From: Sporichthyaceae bacterium | GTDB taxonomy: Bacteria; Actinomycetota; Actinomycetes; Sporichthyales; Sporichthyaceae | Direction: 5' to 3' | Assembly: GCA_036269075.1 (NCBI GenBank) | Contig: DATASX010000123.1 | Coordinates: 29,945-93,944, forward strand | DNA length: 64,000 nt | In this document: in pieces, positions 50,208 to 61,680 of the stretch | Layout of the letters: the number at the start of each line of letters is the position of its first letter | Numbering within the stretch: the stretch's first letter is position 1 | Translations under genes and position numbers: made by a program | Notes under the pieces: generated by a model | Seen by the model: the letters and a program-made list of their open reading frames with translations, nothing else | What the model was told of the DNA's origin: nothing | The model's database searches: none

Positions 50208-51242
50208 ATGTCAGGCCGCGGCAGCGGGCCCTCCGGGATGCGCCCGGTGCGTCCTACGGTGGACGGAGTCCGCCGCAGCCCATTCGCCCGTGACCTGCGG
50301 TGGCTGGTCGTCACCACCGTTCGGATCTGCCTCAAGCACCGGGTCACCGGTCTGGCCGCCGAGATCGGCTTCTTCGCCCTGCTCTCGCTACCGCCGCTGG
50401 TGCTCGGGCTGGCAGGCACGTTGGGTTACTTCACCAACATCATCGGCGCGGACACCGTCGACCACTTCCGCAATTCGGTGATCGAACTGGCCCGGCACGC
50501 GCTGTCCGACCAGACGGTCGCCGACACGATCATCCCCACGCTGAACGACACCTTGCACGGCGGCCGAGCCGACGTCATCTCGATGGGTTTCCTGCTGGCA
50601 CTGTGGTCCGGTTCGCGGGCACTGAACGTCACGATCGACACCATCTCGATCATGTACGGGCTCGGTGGCCGCCGCGGCATCATCGCGACCCGGGCCCTGT
50701 CGTTCTCGCTCTACGTGGTGAGCCTGGTCGTCGGGATCGTGCTGTTGCCGTTGCTGATCGGCGGCCCGGAATTCTTCGAGTTGGCCCTGCCCGACCAGTT
50801 GAGTTGGATCGGCACGATGTACTGGCCGATAATCGTGGTCGGCTCGGTCGCCTCGTTGACCACGCTGTTCTGGGTGGCCTTGCCGGTGCCGAACTCCTGG
50901 TGGCGCGGGTTGCCCGGCGCGGCGCTGGCGTTGGGCGGGGCCATGTTGGGCAGCTACTTCCTGCGGGCCACGCTGTCGACCTCGATCGGCGGGACCTCGA
51001 TCTACGGCCCACTCACCGCGCCGATCGTCGTGCTGATCTGGCTCTACGCGTTGGCAATCGTGATGCTGATCGGCGCCGCGTTCAACGCCGCGACCGACCG
51101 GCGCTGGCCGCACCGCTCGGATGCGACCACACTCGACGGCATCCCGGTCATGCACGCGGAGCGGCGGCCCACGGCCCCACTCCGATCCGCGGCCGGGGTG
51201 GCACCGAATCAGGAACGGGGCCGGCCACGTGACGGCCCGTGA
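50208..51242 (+). CDS. YihY/BrkB-type integral membrane protein
   Basis: A 344-aa protein with about six membrane spans. Family features: LKHRVTGLAAEIGFFALLSLPPLVLGLAGTLGY, ALWSGSRALNVTIDTISIMYGL, and the C-terminal SIYGPLTAPIVVLIWLYALAIVMLIGAAFNAATDRR. Formerly called RNase BN or BrkB; the true function in bacteria is unresolved, perhaps transport. The polar tail of about 55 residues is low-complexity. Next gene starts 19 nt downstream. Confidence 0.88.
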   Translation: MSGRGSGPSGMRPVRPTVDGVRRSPFARDLRWLVVTTVRICLKHRVTGLAAEIGFFALLSLPPLVLGLAGTLGYFTNIIGADTVDHFRNSVIELARHALSDQTVADTIIPTLNDTLHGGRADVISMGFLLALWSGSRALNVTIDTISIMYGLGGRRGIIATRALSFSLYVVSLVVGIVLLPLLIGGPEFFELALPDQLSWIGTMYWPIIVVGSVASLTTLFWVALPVPNSWWRGLPGAALALGGAMLGSYFLRATLSTSIGGTSIYGPLTAPIVVLIWLYALAIVMLIGAAFNAATDRRWPHRSDATTLDGIPVMHAERRPTAPLRSAAGVAPNQERGRPRDGP

Positions 51243-51261
51243 CGACGGGGGAGAAGGCTCT

Positions 51262-52899
51262 GTGACAGCCAGGCGGATGCTCGGTGCGGTTTGTGGCCTG
51301 CTGGCGGCGGCGGCCGGGCTCGGAGTCGCCGAGGGCCTCGCGGCACTGCTGTCGACACCCTCCCCGGTCGTCTCGGTCGGCACCTGGGTCATCGACACCT
51401 CACCGGCCTCGCTGACCCGGTGGGCGATCGAGCACTTCCAGGCCAACGACAAGCGGGTGCTGGTCACCGGCGTCCTGTCGACCGTCGCGGTGTTGGCGGC
51501 GGTGGCCGGCGCGATCGGGGTCCGGGCCCGGCGCGTGGCGCTGCTGATGACCGCGGCGATCGGGCTGGTCGCGGTCGTGGCCGTGGCCACGGTGCGCGGG
51601 GCCCACGACTCCCCGCTGGTCCGGGTCGTCCCCGCCCTGATCGCGCTGCTGGTCAGCACCGGCGCGCTGGTCCGGCTGCTGCGGACGTTGCCCGAACCGG
51701 TCGTGGCACCGGCCGTCCGGGAGCCCGAGCCGGTCGCCGCCCGGGCGAGCGTGACGGTGCGGGAGCGCGAGCCGACCACGTCGGCCCTGGAACGTCCCGC
51801 GGTGATCATCCCCGGGCGGCGGCCGGGCGGGGGTGGCCCGGCGCGACGCGAGTTCGTCCGGGTCGTCGGAACGGTCGGAGCGCTCGCCGTCGGCGGGGGA
51901 CTGGTCCGGGAGTTGGCCGGGTCGGGCCACGGCCGACGCGGCGTAGTAACGGCGCTGCCCGCGCCGTTCAGTCCGGCGCCGGCGGTCGGCGTCGCCGACT
52001 TCAACATCCCCGGGCTGGCCCCGTACTTCACGACGAACATGGACTTCTACCGGGTCGACACCTCCATCCAGGTGCCGCTGCTGGACGCTCGGACCTGGCA
52101 ACTGCGCATCGACGGCATGGTCGAGAACCCGATCACGATCGGCTACGAAGACCTGCTCCGCGCCCAGTTGATCGAGCGGGACGTGACGCTGACCTGCGTC
52201 TCCAACGAGGTGGGCGGGAACCTGGTCGGCAACGCCCGCTGGCTCGGCCTGCCGCTGCGCAACCTGTTGGCGGCCGCGAAACCCAAGGCCGGCGCGGACG
52301 CGATCCGCTCGCACTCGGTCGACGGCTGGACCGCAGGCACCCCGCTGTCCGCGCTGACCGACCCGGGCCGCGACGCGATGCTGGCGATCGCGATGAACGG
52401 CGTCCCGTTGCCGGCCGAGCACGGCTACCCGGTCCGGGTGGTCGTGCCGGGCCTCTACGGCTACGTGTCGGCCACCAAGTGGGTGACCCGCATCGAGGTG
52501 ACGCGCTTCGCCGATTTCCAGGCTTATTGGACGCAGCGCGGCTGGGCCCCGCAGGGCCCGATCAAGACCCAGTCGCGTATCGACGTCCCGCACCCGTACG
52601 CCGACGTCCGGGCCGGCGCCGAGACGATCGCCGGGGTCGCGTGGGCCCAGCACCGCGGCATCTCCAAGGTCGAGGTCAGCGTCGACGACCAGCCGTGGCA
52701 GACCGCGGCGTTGGCCCCGTGGGCGAACCCGGACACCTGGCGCCAGTGGCGGCTGCCGTGGACGCCGGGGGTCGGGACCCACAACCTGACCGTTCGCGCC
52801 ACCGACGCGACCGGGGCACTGCAGGTGCAGGCGAACTCCGCGCCGGACCCGGACGGGGCGACCGGCTGGGACACCTTCCCGACCCGGGTCGTCGCCTGA
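51262..52899 (+). CDS. Membrane-anchored sulfite-oxidase-like molybdopterin oxidoreductase
   Basis: A 545-aa protein: four or so N-terminal membrane spans (about 1-150), a Pro/Arg linker with GGGPARREFVRVVGTVGALAVGGGLV, then the sulfite-oxidase-type molybdopterin domain (YRVDTSIQVPLLDARTWQLRIDGMVENP, molybdenum ligand Cys312 in LTCVSNEVGG, VVPGLYGYVSATKWVTRIEV) and a C-terminal dimerisation (Mo-co_dimer) domain. The substrate may be sulfite or another S/N-oxide, but the position near the sulfur operon is only suggestive. GTG 51262 is preferred because GGAGAAGG lies 5-8 nt upstream; GTG 51229 is possible. Confidence 0.88.
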   Translation: MTARRMLGAVCGLLAAAAGLGVAEGLAALLSTPSPVVSVGTWVIDTSPASLTRWAIEHFQANDKRVLVTGVLSTVAVLAAVAGAIGVRARRVALLMTAAIGLVAVVAVATVRGAHDSPLVRVVPALIALLVSTGALVRLLRTLPEPVVAPAVREPEPVAARASVTVREREPTTSALERPAVIIPGRRPGGGGPARREFVRVVGTVGALAVGGGLVRELAGSGHGRRGVVTALPAPFSPAPAVGVADFNIPGLAPYFTTNMDFYRVDTSIQVPLLDARTWQLRIDGMVENPITIGYEDLLRAQLIERDVTLTCVSNEVGGNLVGNARWLGLPLRNLLAAAKPKAGADAIRSHSVDGWTAGTPLSALTDPGRDAMLAIAMNGVPLPAEHGYPVRVVVPGLYGYVSATKWVTRIEVTRFADFQAYWTQRGWAPQGPIKTQSRIDVPHPYADVRAGAETIAGVAWAQHRGISKVEVSVDDQPWQTAALAPWANPDTWRQWRLPWTPGVGTHNLTVRATDATGALQVQANSAPDPDGATGWDTFPTRVVA

Positions 52900-52949
52900 T
52901 CCGGCGGTGTGTCGTCCATCCGCCGGTCACCCCTTGACAACGTTTTCCG

Positions 52950-52967
52950 CCGGCTCAGCCGGATTTT
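52950..52967 (+). terminator. Intrinsic terminator downstream of the molybdoenzyme
   Basis: CCGGC-TCA-GCCGG hairpin (52950-52962) followed by ATTTT, one of the few T-runs in the window. It lies 50 nt after the stop of the oxidoreductase gene. Confidence 0.6.
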
Positions 52968-53053
52968 GCCGCTAGCTACGTAGCGTGTTCCTACGGTGAT
53001 GGGGAGAGACCAGTCCGCGGAGACCGGTCAGTGGTTTTGCGAAAGGCCGGGGC

Positions 53054-54229
53054 GTGCGACTGACGGGCAAACCGTTGCTGCTGCTTGCAGCGGTCGCCGC
53101 GCTGATGCTCCCGGTCGCCTGTCTCTGGTACTGGTCGCGGCCGGAGCGGCTGCGGCGGGCCCGCGTCCCCGTCCGGTTCAGCCTGTTCCTGTCCAGCCAA
53201 CTGGCCGTCGTGTTCGTGGTCGGCCTCGCGCTGAACGACTACGGACAGTTCTACTCCAGCTGGTCCGACCTGCTCGGCACCGGACCGACGGCAGCCGTCG
53301 ACCATCCGTCGGCGCACTTCGGCGGCACCGACCTGAACATCCACCCGTTCGTGAAGCCGGCGTTCCTCGACCGCGGCATGCCCGAGATCCCGTCGGACGC
53401 CGCCAAGTGGAACGTGCAGGGCTGGTCGCAGCAGTCCGAGTGGGCGACCCGCGGCGCGATCGTGAGCACCCAGGTCACCGGCCCGGTCTCCAACCTGGCG
53501 CAGCAGGCATTGGTCTATCTGCCGCCACGCTACTTCCGGGCCGGGCCGGACAACCGCAAGCTGCCGGTGGTCGAGGTGCTGACCGGGTTCCCCGGCGACG
53601 CGTCGAACCTGGTCAGCCGGATGCACTACCCGGACATCCTCTCCGAGGAGATCGCGGCCGGTACGGCGCAGGACGTGGTGCTGGTGATGATGCGCCCGGC
53701 CCCGACGTTCCCCTGGGACACCGAGTGCACCGACGTCCCCGGCGGGCCGCAGACGGTGCAGTTCTTCACCGAGGACGTGCCGAGCTCGATCACTTCGCAG
53801 TTCAGCCTGGCGCCCACCGGCTGGGCCGTGGCCGGGGACTCCACCGGCGGGTACTGCTCGGCGAAGATCGCGCTGATGGACCCGAGCCGGTTCGCGGCCT
53901 CGGCGGTGCTGTCCGGCTACTTCAAGCCGTCGACCGACCTGACCACCCGCGGGATCTTCAGCGGCAACAAGGCGTTCTACAACGAGAACGACCTGACCTG
54001 GCGGATGAGCCACGACCAGATCCCGCCGATCTCGATGCTCATCGCCACCGCGAAGGACGAACGCGGTGCCGACGGCTACGCCACCGCGCAGTCGTGGCTG
54101 GATTCGGTCAAGGCACCGATGTCGGCCGACGAGCTACTGCTGGACGAGGGCGGTCACAATTTCAACACCTGGAGCCGCGAGATCCCCTACGCGCTCCAGT
54201 GGCTGAGCGAGCACCTGCCCTCAGCTTGA
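53054..54229 (+). CDS. Membrane-anchored esterase family protein A (alpha/beta hydrolase)
   Basis: A 391-aa protein. Two N-terminal hydrophobic segments (LTGKPLLLLAAVAALMLPVACLWYW; VRFSLFLSSQLAVVFVVGLALNDYG) precede an extracytoplasmic esterase-D/antigen-85-like domain: VYLPPRYFRAGPDN, nucleophile Ser in VAGDSTGGYCSAKIALM, His in LLDEGGHNFNTWSR. GTG 53054 with GAAAGG upstream. It is homologous along its length to the convergent protein encoded at 54246-55544 (both start V-x-LTGKP and share YLPPxYF, GYC(S/A)AKI). Substrate unknown; location beside a lipid aminoacyltransferase suggests lipid or aminoacyl esters. Confidence 0.82.
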   Translation: MRLTGKPLLLLAAVAALMLPVACLWYWSRPERLRRARVPVRFSLFLSSQLAVVFVVGLALNDYGQFYSSWSDLLGTGPTAAVDHPSAHFGGTDLNIHPFVKPAFLDRGMPEIPSDAAKWNVQGWSQQSEWATRGAIVSTQVTGPVSNLAQQALVYLPPRYFRAGPDNRKLPVVEVLTGFPGDASNLVSRMHYPDILSEEIAAGTAQDVVLVMMRPAPTFPWDTECTDVPGGPQTVQFFTEDVPSSITSQFSLAPTGWAVAGDSTGGYCSAKIALMDPSRFAASAVLSGYFKPSTDLTTRGIFSGNKAFYNENDLTWRMSHDQIPPISMLIATAKDERGADGYATAQSWLDSVKAPMSADELLLDEGGHNFNTWSREIPYALQWLSEHLPSA

Positions 54230-54245
54230 CCGCATCGGACCGCGG

Positions 54246-55544
54246 TCAGGCCGGCACGACTCGGCGCCGGTTCTCCTCAAGCGCGCTGGGCGCGGGGCCG
54301 TTCGATCCGGGGAGGACCGAGGATTCGGCCGGGACCGGGGCGAGATGGACGGTGCTGCCCGGGAGTCGGGAGCTGAGCCACGACAGGTCGTAGGGCAGCT
54401 GCCGCTCGAATGCCGCGAAGTCGTGGCCGTTCCCGTCGAGTACCAGCTGCTCGGAGGTCATCGGGGAGTGGATCAGCTTCGCCCATTGCTCGGCGACGGG
54501 GTGGCCCATCGAGGTCCGGTTGTCGTCCCTACCGCTGGTCAGCAGCAGCGAGGCGTTCGGCAGGGGCTGGTTCTGCAGCCGCCAGCCCAGGTCGTTCTGG
54601 TTGCGCACGGTCGGGTCGTTGAACGTGCCCTGGGTACTGGCGTCCGTCGGCGGGTGGAACGTCCCGGCCATCTCGGCCGCGGCGGGGAAGTCCGCGGGGT
54701 CCGTGAGCGAGATCTTCGCCGCGCAGTATCCGCCGCCGGAGTAGCCGACGGTCATCCCGGGCGCAGTGTTGAGCCCGAAGTAGTGCCGGACCTCGGTGGG
54801 CAGCGCCTTGCTGTAGAAGCTGAGCGTCTGCGGCCCGTTGGGCACGTCGGTGCACGCGGTGTTGACCGGCCCGGCAGCATCCGGTCGCATCATCAGCACG
54901 ACCATCGGGGTGATCTCGCCGGACTTGATGCCGGCCAGCACCGCGTCGACGAGGTGGACCTTGGAGACCAGGTAGTCGGTCGGGCCGGGGAAGCTGGTGA
55001 ACGCCTCGAGGATCGGCAGGTCCTTGCGGCCGTTGGGCCCGAAGTACTGCGGCGGCAGGTAGATGTAGAGCTTCTGGCTCAGCGGGCCCGAGGTGAACGT
55101 GTTGACCGCCGTGACCCCGGTGTCGACCCACTTGTCCGGCGGGGTGTCGCCGAGGATCCGCCAGATCCGACCGTCCGGTGCCGGGGCCTGCTGCGACCCC
55201 AGCCGGAAGTCCCGATCGGCGTAGGCGCTCGGGTTCGCGCTGACCGCCGGGTCGGGCTGGTCGGAGGTGGCCGAGTCCGAGGCGGAGATCTTCTCGTGGC
55301 CGAACGCGCCGGTGACGAAGTGGTACGCCTGCGACCAGGAGTCGACGAACCCGGCGTAGTCGTTGAGTGCGACGAACGCGAACACCAGGGCCGCCGTCTC
55401 ACCGAGCCCGAGCAGCGCGAGCCGGCCGACCACCTGTTGCCACTTGGACCCGCGTACACGGTCCCAGAGGACGACCGCGACCAACGGGGAGAGCAGAGCC
55501 AGAACCGCGGTGAGCCACAGGACCGGTTTGCCGGTCAGCGACAC
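54246..55544 (-). CDS. Membrane-anchored esterase family protein B (paralogue of A)
   Basis: A 432-aa product. N-terminal membrane segments VSLTGKPVLWLTAVLALLSPLVAVVLW and LLGLGETAALVFAFVALNDYAGF, then an acidic linker and the hydrolase domain: IYLPPQYFGPNGRKDLPILEAFTSFPG, Ser in VGYSGGGYCAAKISL, His in VLDGNGHDFAAFERQ. GTG 55544 has GGAG 9 nt upstream. It overlaps the end of the upstream MprF-like gene by 10 nt, so they are co-transcribed. The pairing of an aminoacyl-lipid synthase with a hydrolase recalls the Enterococcus AhyD system; here the hydrolase type is inferred. Confidence 0.85.
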   Translation of the reverse strand: MSLTGKPVLWLTAVLALLSPLVAVVLWDRVRGSKWQQVVGRLALLGLGETAALVFAFVALNDYAGFVDSWSQAYHFVTGAFGHEKISASDSATSDQPDPAVSANPSAYADRDFRLGSQQAPAPDGRIWRILGDTPPDKWVDTGVTAVNTFTSGPLSQKLYIYLPPQYFGPNGRKDLPILEAFTSFPGPTDYLVSKVHLVDAVLAGIKSGEITPMVVLMMRPDAAGPVNTACTDVPNGPQTLSFYSKALPTEVRHYFGLNTAPGMTVGYSGGGYCAAKISLTDPADFPAAAEMAGTFHPPTDASTQGTFNDPTVRNQNDLGWRLQNQPLPNASLLLTSGRDDNRTSMGHPVAEQWAKLIHSPMTSEQLVLDGNGHDFAAFERQLPYDLSWLSSRLPGSTVHLAPVPAESSVLPGSNGPAPSALEENRRRVVPA

Positions 55545-57340
55545 AGCGGCTCCTTCTCCTCGTCCTGCGGATCGAGCGAACGCGAATTGCGTCGGCCGAT
55601 CGTAGGCATCACGAGGAACGCCTCCGCGCGCAGCGCCGCGATCGCCACGCTGGGGATCTCCAGAGAGCCCGGGTAGCACATGTACCGCGGGACCCATTCC
55701 GGCTCGAACTTGGCGTTGAACCGGGCCAACTGCTCGATCTGCCACCACTTCGAGCCGATGACCAGCAGCTTGCGCCAGGCCTTGGCGATCGGCCCGGCAC
55801 CGAGCTGGGCACCGCGCTCCAGAGCGGCTCGGAACACCGCGAAATTCAACGAGACCCGTTCGATCCCGATCGAGGTGGCGTGGCTCAGCACAACGACGAT
55901 CAGCGCCTCGTTGACACCGTTCTCCGCGGCCGGGTCGCGACGCATGACGTCCAGCGAGAGGCCCGTCCGGCCCCACGGCACGAACTGCAGCAGCGCACGC
56001 AGCTTCCCGTCGGCGTCATGCGCGGTGGCGATCATCCCGTCGGCCTCCCGCGGGTCGCCGAGGCGACCCAGGGCCATCGAGAAGCCGCGCTCCACCCCGC
56101 CCTGACGCCAGCGCTCGGCCGCCGTCATCAGCTCGGCCCACTCGGCGCGGTCGACGTCGCCACAGCGGCGCACCTGCAGCCGGTACCCGGCCCGCTCGAT
56201 CCGGCCGCACGCCTGGCGCACGCCGCGCATCGAGCGACCCTCCAGGCTGAACTCGTCGGTGTGGACGACCGCCTCGTCACCGAGCTCGAGCGCGTCCAGC
56301 CCGGCACGCGACCAGGCGACGCCGCCGCGCTCGCTGCAGCCCATGACCGCCGGCACCCAGGCGGAGTCGCCGGCTCGGGTCAGGAACGCATCGATCGCGC
56401 CGGGCCAGGCCTCCGGGTCGCCGAGCGGGTCGCCGGCTGCCAGCGCGACGCCGCCGACCACGCGGAAGGAGACCGCGGACTTGCCCGACGGCGACACGAT
56501 CAGCTGCCGGTCGTCGCGGTTGGCGAAGTAGGCCAACGAGTCCTGCTCGCCGTGCGAGCGGATCAGCGCCGCCAGCACCTCGTTCTGGGCCGGGGTCCGC
56601 CGCGGCGGACCGGGCGGCCGGACCAGCAGCACGGACAACGCCGCGAGCAGCGAGATCGCGCCCAGGCCGGCGAGCACCGCGTGGACCAGGTTGCCCGCGC
56701 CGTGACTGCCGAAGTGCAGCGGGCCGCGCACGCCGATGAAGCCGAGCAGCACCTGCCACAGCTTCGACCGCAACTGCGGGTTGCCGATCAGCGTGTGCCC
56801 GTTCTCCCGGATCAGGATCAGGCCGAATGCGATGTCGACGGCGAACAGCAGCCCCAGGAAGATCAGCCGCACCCGTTGTGGCGGGACCGAGGAGGCCGCC
56901 CGGAAATGCTTGCGGGAGACGATCAGCAGCACCACCAGCGCGATGCAGAGGCTCGCCTCCTCGACGTCGAGGCCCTTAGCCAGATGCAGAATCGTGATGA
57001 TGATCGCCAGTACGAGCGCCGCGAACCAGGCTCGCTTCTGCCGGCGCCGCAGCCCGTAGGACAACAACATGAGCGCGATTCCGAACGCGGCCGTGCTGCC
57101 CGCGGCGGTGGCCGGCACACCCGGCCCGAGCAGGTGACGCACGTTGTGCAACCGGGTGCGGTAGGCAGGGGTGATCGCGCTGAACACCGAGACGACGCCC
57201 GCGATGAATGTCAGCAGCGCCGCGATGCGCGGGACCAGCTCGCCACGTTTGCGCAGCGCGTCGACCCACGGGTGCAGCACATCGGCGACGGGCTGCGTCG
57301 GCTTGCGTTCGGGGGCTTGGCGGTCCTGTGCTTCAGACAC
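55535..57340 (-). CDS. MprF/LysX-like phosphatidylglycerol lysyl- or alanyltransferase (membrane, DUF2156)
   Basis: A 601-aa protein with about six to seven N-terminal membrane spans (about 35-260; LVPRIAALLTFIAGVVSVFSAITP, AWFAALVLAIIITILHLAKGL) and a C-terminal aminoacyl-tRNA-dependent transferase domain of the GNAT-like DUF2156 type (FANRDDRQLIVSPSGKSAVSFRVVGGVALAAGDPLG, MIATAHDADGKLRALLQFVPWG, LSLDVMRRDPAAENGVNEALI). It adds an amino acid to phosphatidylglycerol or diacylglycerol. It has no C-terminal LysRS domain as in mycobacterial LysX. The start is uncertain (GTG 57340 or TTG 57364). Operon with esterase B. Confidence 0.87.
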   Translation of the reverse strand: MSEAQDRQAPERKPTQPVADVLHPWVDALRKRGELVPRIAALLTFIAGVVSVFSAITPAYRTRLHNVRHLLGPGVPATAAGSTAAFGIALMLLSYGLRRRQKRAWFAALVLAIIITILHLAKGLDVEEASLCIALVVLLIVSRKHFRAASSVPPQRVRLIFLGLLFAVDIAFGLILIRENGHTLIGNPQLRSKLWQVLLGFIGVRGPLHFGSHGAGNLVHAVLAGLGAISLLAALSVLLVRPPGPPRRTPAQNEVLAALIRSHGEQDSLAYFANRDDRQLIVSPSGKSAVSFRVVGGVALAAGDPLGDPEAWPGAIDAFLTRAGDSAWVPAVMGCSERGGVAWSRAGLDALELGDEAVVHTDEFSLEGRSMRGVRQACGRIERAGYRLQVRRCGDVDRAEWAELMTAAERWRQGGVERGFSMALGRLGDPREADGMIATAHDADGKLRALLQFVPWGRTGLSLDVMRRDPAAENGVNEALIVVVLSHATSIGIERVSLNFAVFRAALERGAQLGAGPIAKAWRKLLVIGSKWWQIEQLARFNAKFEPEWVPRYMCYPGSLEIPSVAIAALRAEAFLVMPTIGRRNSRSLDPQDEEKEPLCR

Positions 57341-57729
57341 TGGACCGCGCGGGCGGCGACTCAATTCCGGCTCCGTCCGGGACGTGGTGCGGATTGCGAC
57401 CGCGCGTCGTGCAAGCTCGGATCAGCTAGGTGCAGCGGTTCGGGCTGCCGCACACGGCACCGTTGTTCCGATCAGTTCGACCGGAAAAAGGTTATGGCTT
57501 ACCTCGCGAATGCGGCGGCGAAACGCATTCCGGCACCATCACCTCTTGCCTTCAGCTCACAGTCTACCGATTTCCCACGCACCTCCAGCCTGCCGCGGCG
57601 GTGTCGGCGAGCCGGGCCGGAGTGTCGGGTGAGCCCCGGCGGGCCCGGAAGCGGCATACCATCGAAAGCGCGACCGGTGAGCTGCGGACCGACCGCGCAG
57701 TAGCCGACCTCGCCGAGACGGAGCACCGC
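57341..57729. other. 389-bp intergenic region upstream of the site-2 protease
   Basis: No gene recognised. It contains a less GC-rich patch around 57480-57590. A TACCAT at 57657-57662 fits TANNNT and could be a -10 with a leader of about 60 nt for the protease. The frame of the protease gene remains open back to 57430 but that part shows no conserved sequence. Confidence 0.45.
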
Positions 57730-59968
<2,239 letters not shown>

Positions 59969-60002
59969 ACCGAGTCTGGTTCGGAATTTCGCGGGGCCCC
60001 GG

Positions 60003-60821
60003 TCAGCTCCCGAAATCGACGGTCCAGTAACCGCCCTGCTGGTCGTAACCGATGCCGATACTGCGGAATCCGCAGTCGAGAATATTTCGCCGGTGCGCCG
60101 GGGAATCCATCCAGGCGCTCTCGACCTCGGGGGCGGAGTTGAATCCCGAGGCGATGTTCTCCCCGACGGTTTGGCCGCTGAACCCGGTGTTGTGGATGCG
60201 CTGGTCGAAGGTCTGGCCGTCGAGCGAACTGTGGCTGAAGTACGAGTGCGACGCCATGTCGTCGGAGTGCTGCTGCGCGCTCATCGACAGGTGCCAGTCG
60301 GGGAGCAGTGCAGCGCATCCGTTGGCCGCGCGGGCCTGGTTCGTCGCCGACAGCAGCTGGCTCTCCAACTGCGCCCGGTCGGGCGCGTTCGGGCCAGTCG
60401 GGGCCTGCTGACCCTGCGGCCCCTGCGAGCCCGGCGCTTCGGGTGCTTGGGGTCCGGGGCCGCCCGGCGTGCCGTCACCGGGAGCGACGGGAGCGTTGTC
60501 GGCGTCCACCGGGCCGCCGTCCGGATCCTCGGCGGGATCGCCGGACCGTTGGGTGGGCCCGCCCTCGGACATCTCGTGCGCGCGTTGCTCCTGCGGCGGT
60601 TGTTCGGTTCGCGGGCGCTGCGGCGGTGGTCCGTCCAGCACATCGGCGACGTTCCCCAGGCCGGGGACCACCGGGTCGCTCGAGCCGGCCGGGTCGCCGA
60701 TCTGCGCGATCCGACCCGCCCCGCCGATGTCGTCGGCGACGGCCGGGCCGGTCTGCAGACCGCTGGTCAGAAGAACTGCGACGCCCACTCCAGCCACCCG
60801 CGACAGCCGTGCCCGCGACAA
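60003..60821 (-). CDS. Secreted CAP (SCP/PR-1) domain protein
   Basis: A 272-aa exported protein. Signal peptide SRVAGVGVAVLLTSGLQTGPAVA, then about 110 residues of Pro/Gly/Gln-rich linker, then a C-terminal CAP domain (about 155-272): LLSATNQARAANGC, MSAQQHSDDMASHSYFSHSS, VGENIASGF, WMDSPAHRRNILDCGFRSIGIGY, the classic SCP motifs with the zinc-site histidines. Starts at TTG 60821 with a strong GGGGGG five to seven nt upstream. Bacterial CAP proteins are mostly of unknown function and often wall-associated. Confidence 0.88.
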   Translation of the reverse strand: MSRARLSRVAGVGVAVLLTSGLQTGPAVADDIGGAGRIAQIGDPAGSSDPVVPGLGNVADVLDGPPPQRPRTEQPPQEQRAHEMSEGGPTQRSGDPAEDPDGGPVDADNAPVAPGDGTPGGPGPQAPEAPGSQGPQGQQAPTGPNAPDRAQLESQLLSATNQARAANGCAALLPDWHLSMSAQQHSDDMASHSYFSHSSLDGQTFDQRIHNTGFSGQTVGENIASGFNSAPEVESAWMDSPAHRRNILDCGFRSIGIGYDQQGGYWTVDFGS

Positions 60822-61074
60822 TTTGTTTCCCCCCGGAAATGTGCAATTTGCGCATGTTGCTCCGGCCCGGACCGAGATCCGACGCCAAATTCAGTGCACG
60901 GCCGACCGTAAATCTCTGCGCGGCAGCGAAATTGACCTTAGCGGGGGGCAGGCGCGCCTAAAGCGCAGGTCAACCGGAAGGAGTAATTCGGCTCAGGCCG
61001 AAATAAGCATCCCGACCAATTCATCACCAGGGGGAGAATTCGGGTGATCGACGTCCGAAATCGGGCATCCGTGG

Positions 61075-61680
61075 TCACGACTCCGGTGGGCGACGGCGCA
61101 TCGGGATCGCCCGGCCGACGCCGACCACCGGCAACAGGTGCCGCAGTCGGGTGGCGAACTCGGTCGCGGAGGTGGGTCGGTCGAACCGGTCCTTGGCCAG
61201 CGCCGAGCCGACGAGCCGGCGCAGGTCGACCGGCAGGTGCGCAGGAAGCGCAGGGGCCGGCTGCATGACGATGCGCACGAACCAGGAGGCAAAGGTGTCC
61301 TGTGGCCGTAGCGGGAATGGCGGCAGCCCGGTCAGCAGGTGGTGCAGCGTGGCGCCCAGGGAGTAGATGTCGGCGGCCGGTCGCGGCCGGTCGCCGTCCA
61401 GCACCTCCGGGGCGGTGTGCAGGAGCTCAGGGATCGCGTCGGTCGACTCGACGGCGGGCGGGGTGTCGCCGAAGCCGGTCAGCACCGGTTGGTCGGTGGC
61501 GCCCAGCAGCACGTGCTGCGGACTCACCGCGCCGTGAACCGTGCCGCGGGCGTGCGCCCGCGCCAGCTCGTCAGCCACCCCCGCGGCGATGCGCACCGAG
61601 TCCGCCCACTGCAGCGGCCCGGAACGCGTCAGCCGGCCGAAGGCCGACTCGCGGCGGAAGTAAGTCACCTCATGTTCCAT
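61075..61680 (-). CDS. Degenerate serine/threonine-kinase C-lobe (pseudokinase-like)
   Basis: A 201-aa protein matching only the C-lobe of a Hanks-type kinase. The glycine loop and VAIK lysine are absent. The catalytic loop HRDLKPxN reads HGAVSPQH (no Asp, Lys or Asn), and DFG reads GFGD (metal Asp replaced by Gly). HTAPEVL, DIYSLGATLHHLLTGLPPF and the C-terminal Arg remain, so the fold is kept while catalysis is lost. ATG 61680 with GAAGGTG upstream. Divergent from mpa. Perhaps a binding scaffold, or a fragment of a once-larger kinase. Confidence 0.75.
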   Translation of the reverse strand: MEHEVTYFRRESAFGRLTRSGPLQWADSVRIAAGVADELARAHARGTVHGAVSPQHVLLGATDQPVLTGFGDTPPAVESTDAIPELLHTAPEVLDGDRPRPAADIYSLGATLHHLLTGLPPFPLRPQDTFASWFVRIVMQPAPALPAHLPVDLRRLVGSALAKDRFDRPTSATEFATRLRHLLPVVGVGRAIPMRRRPPES

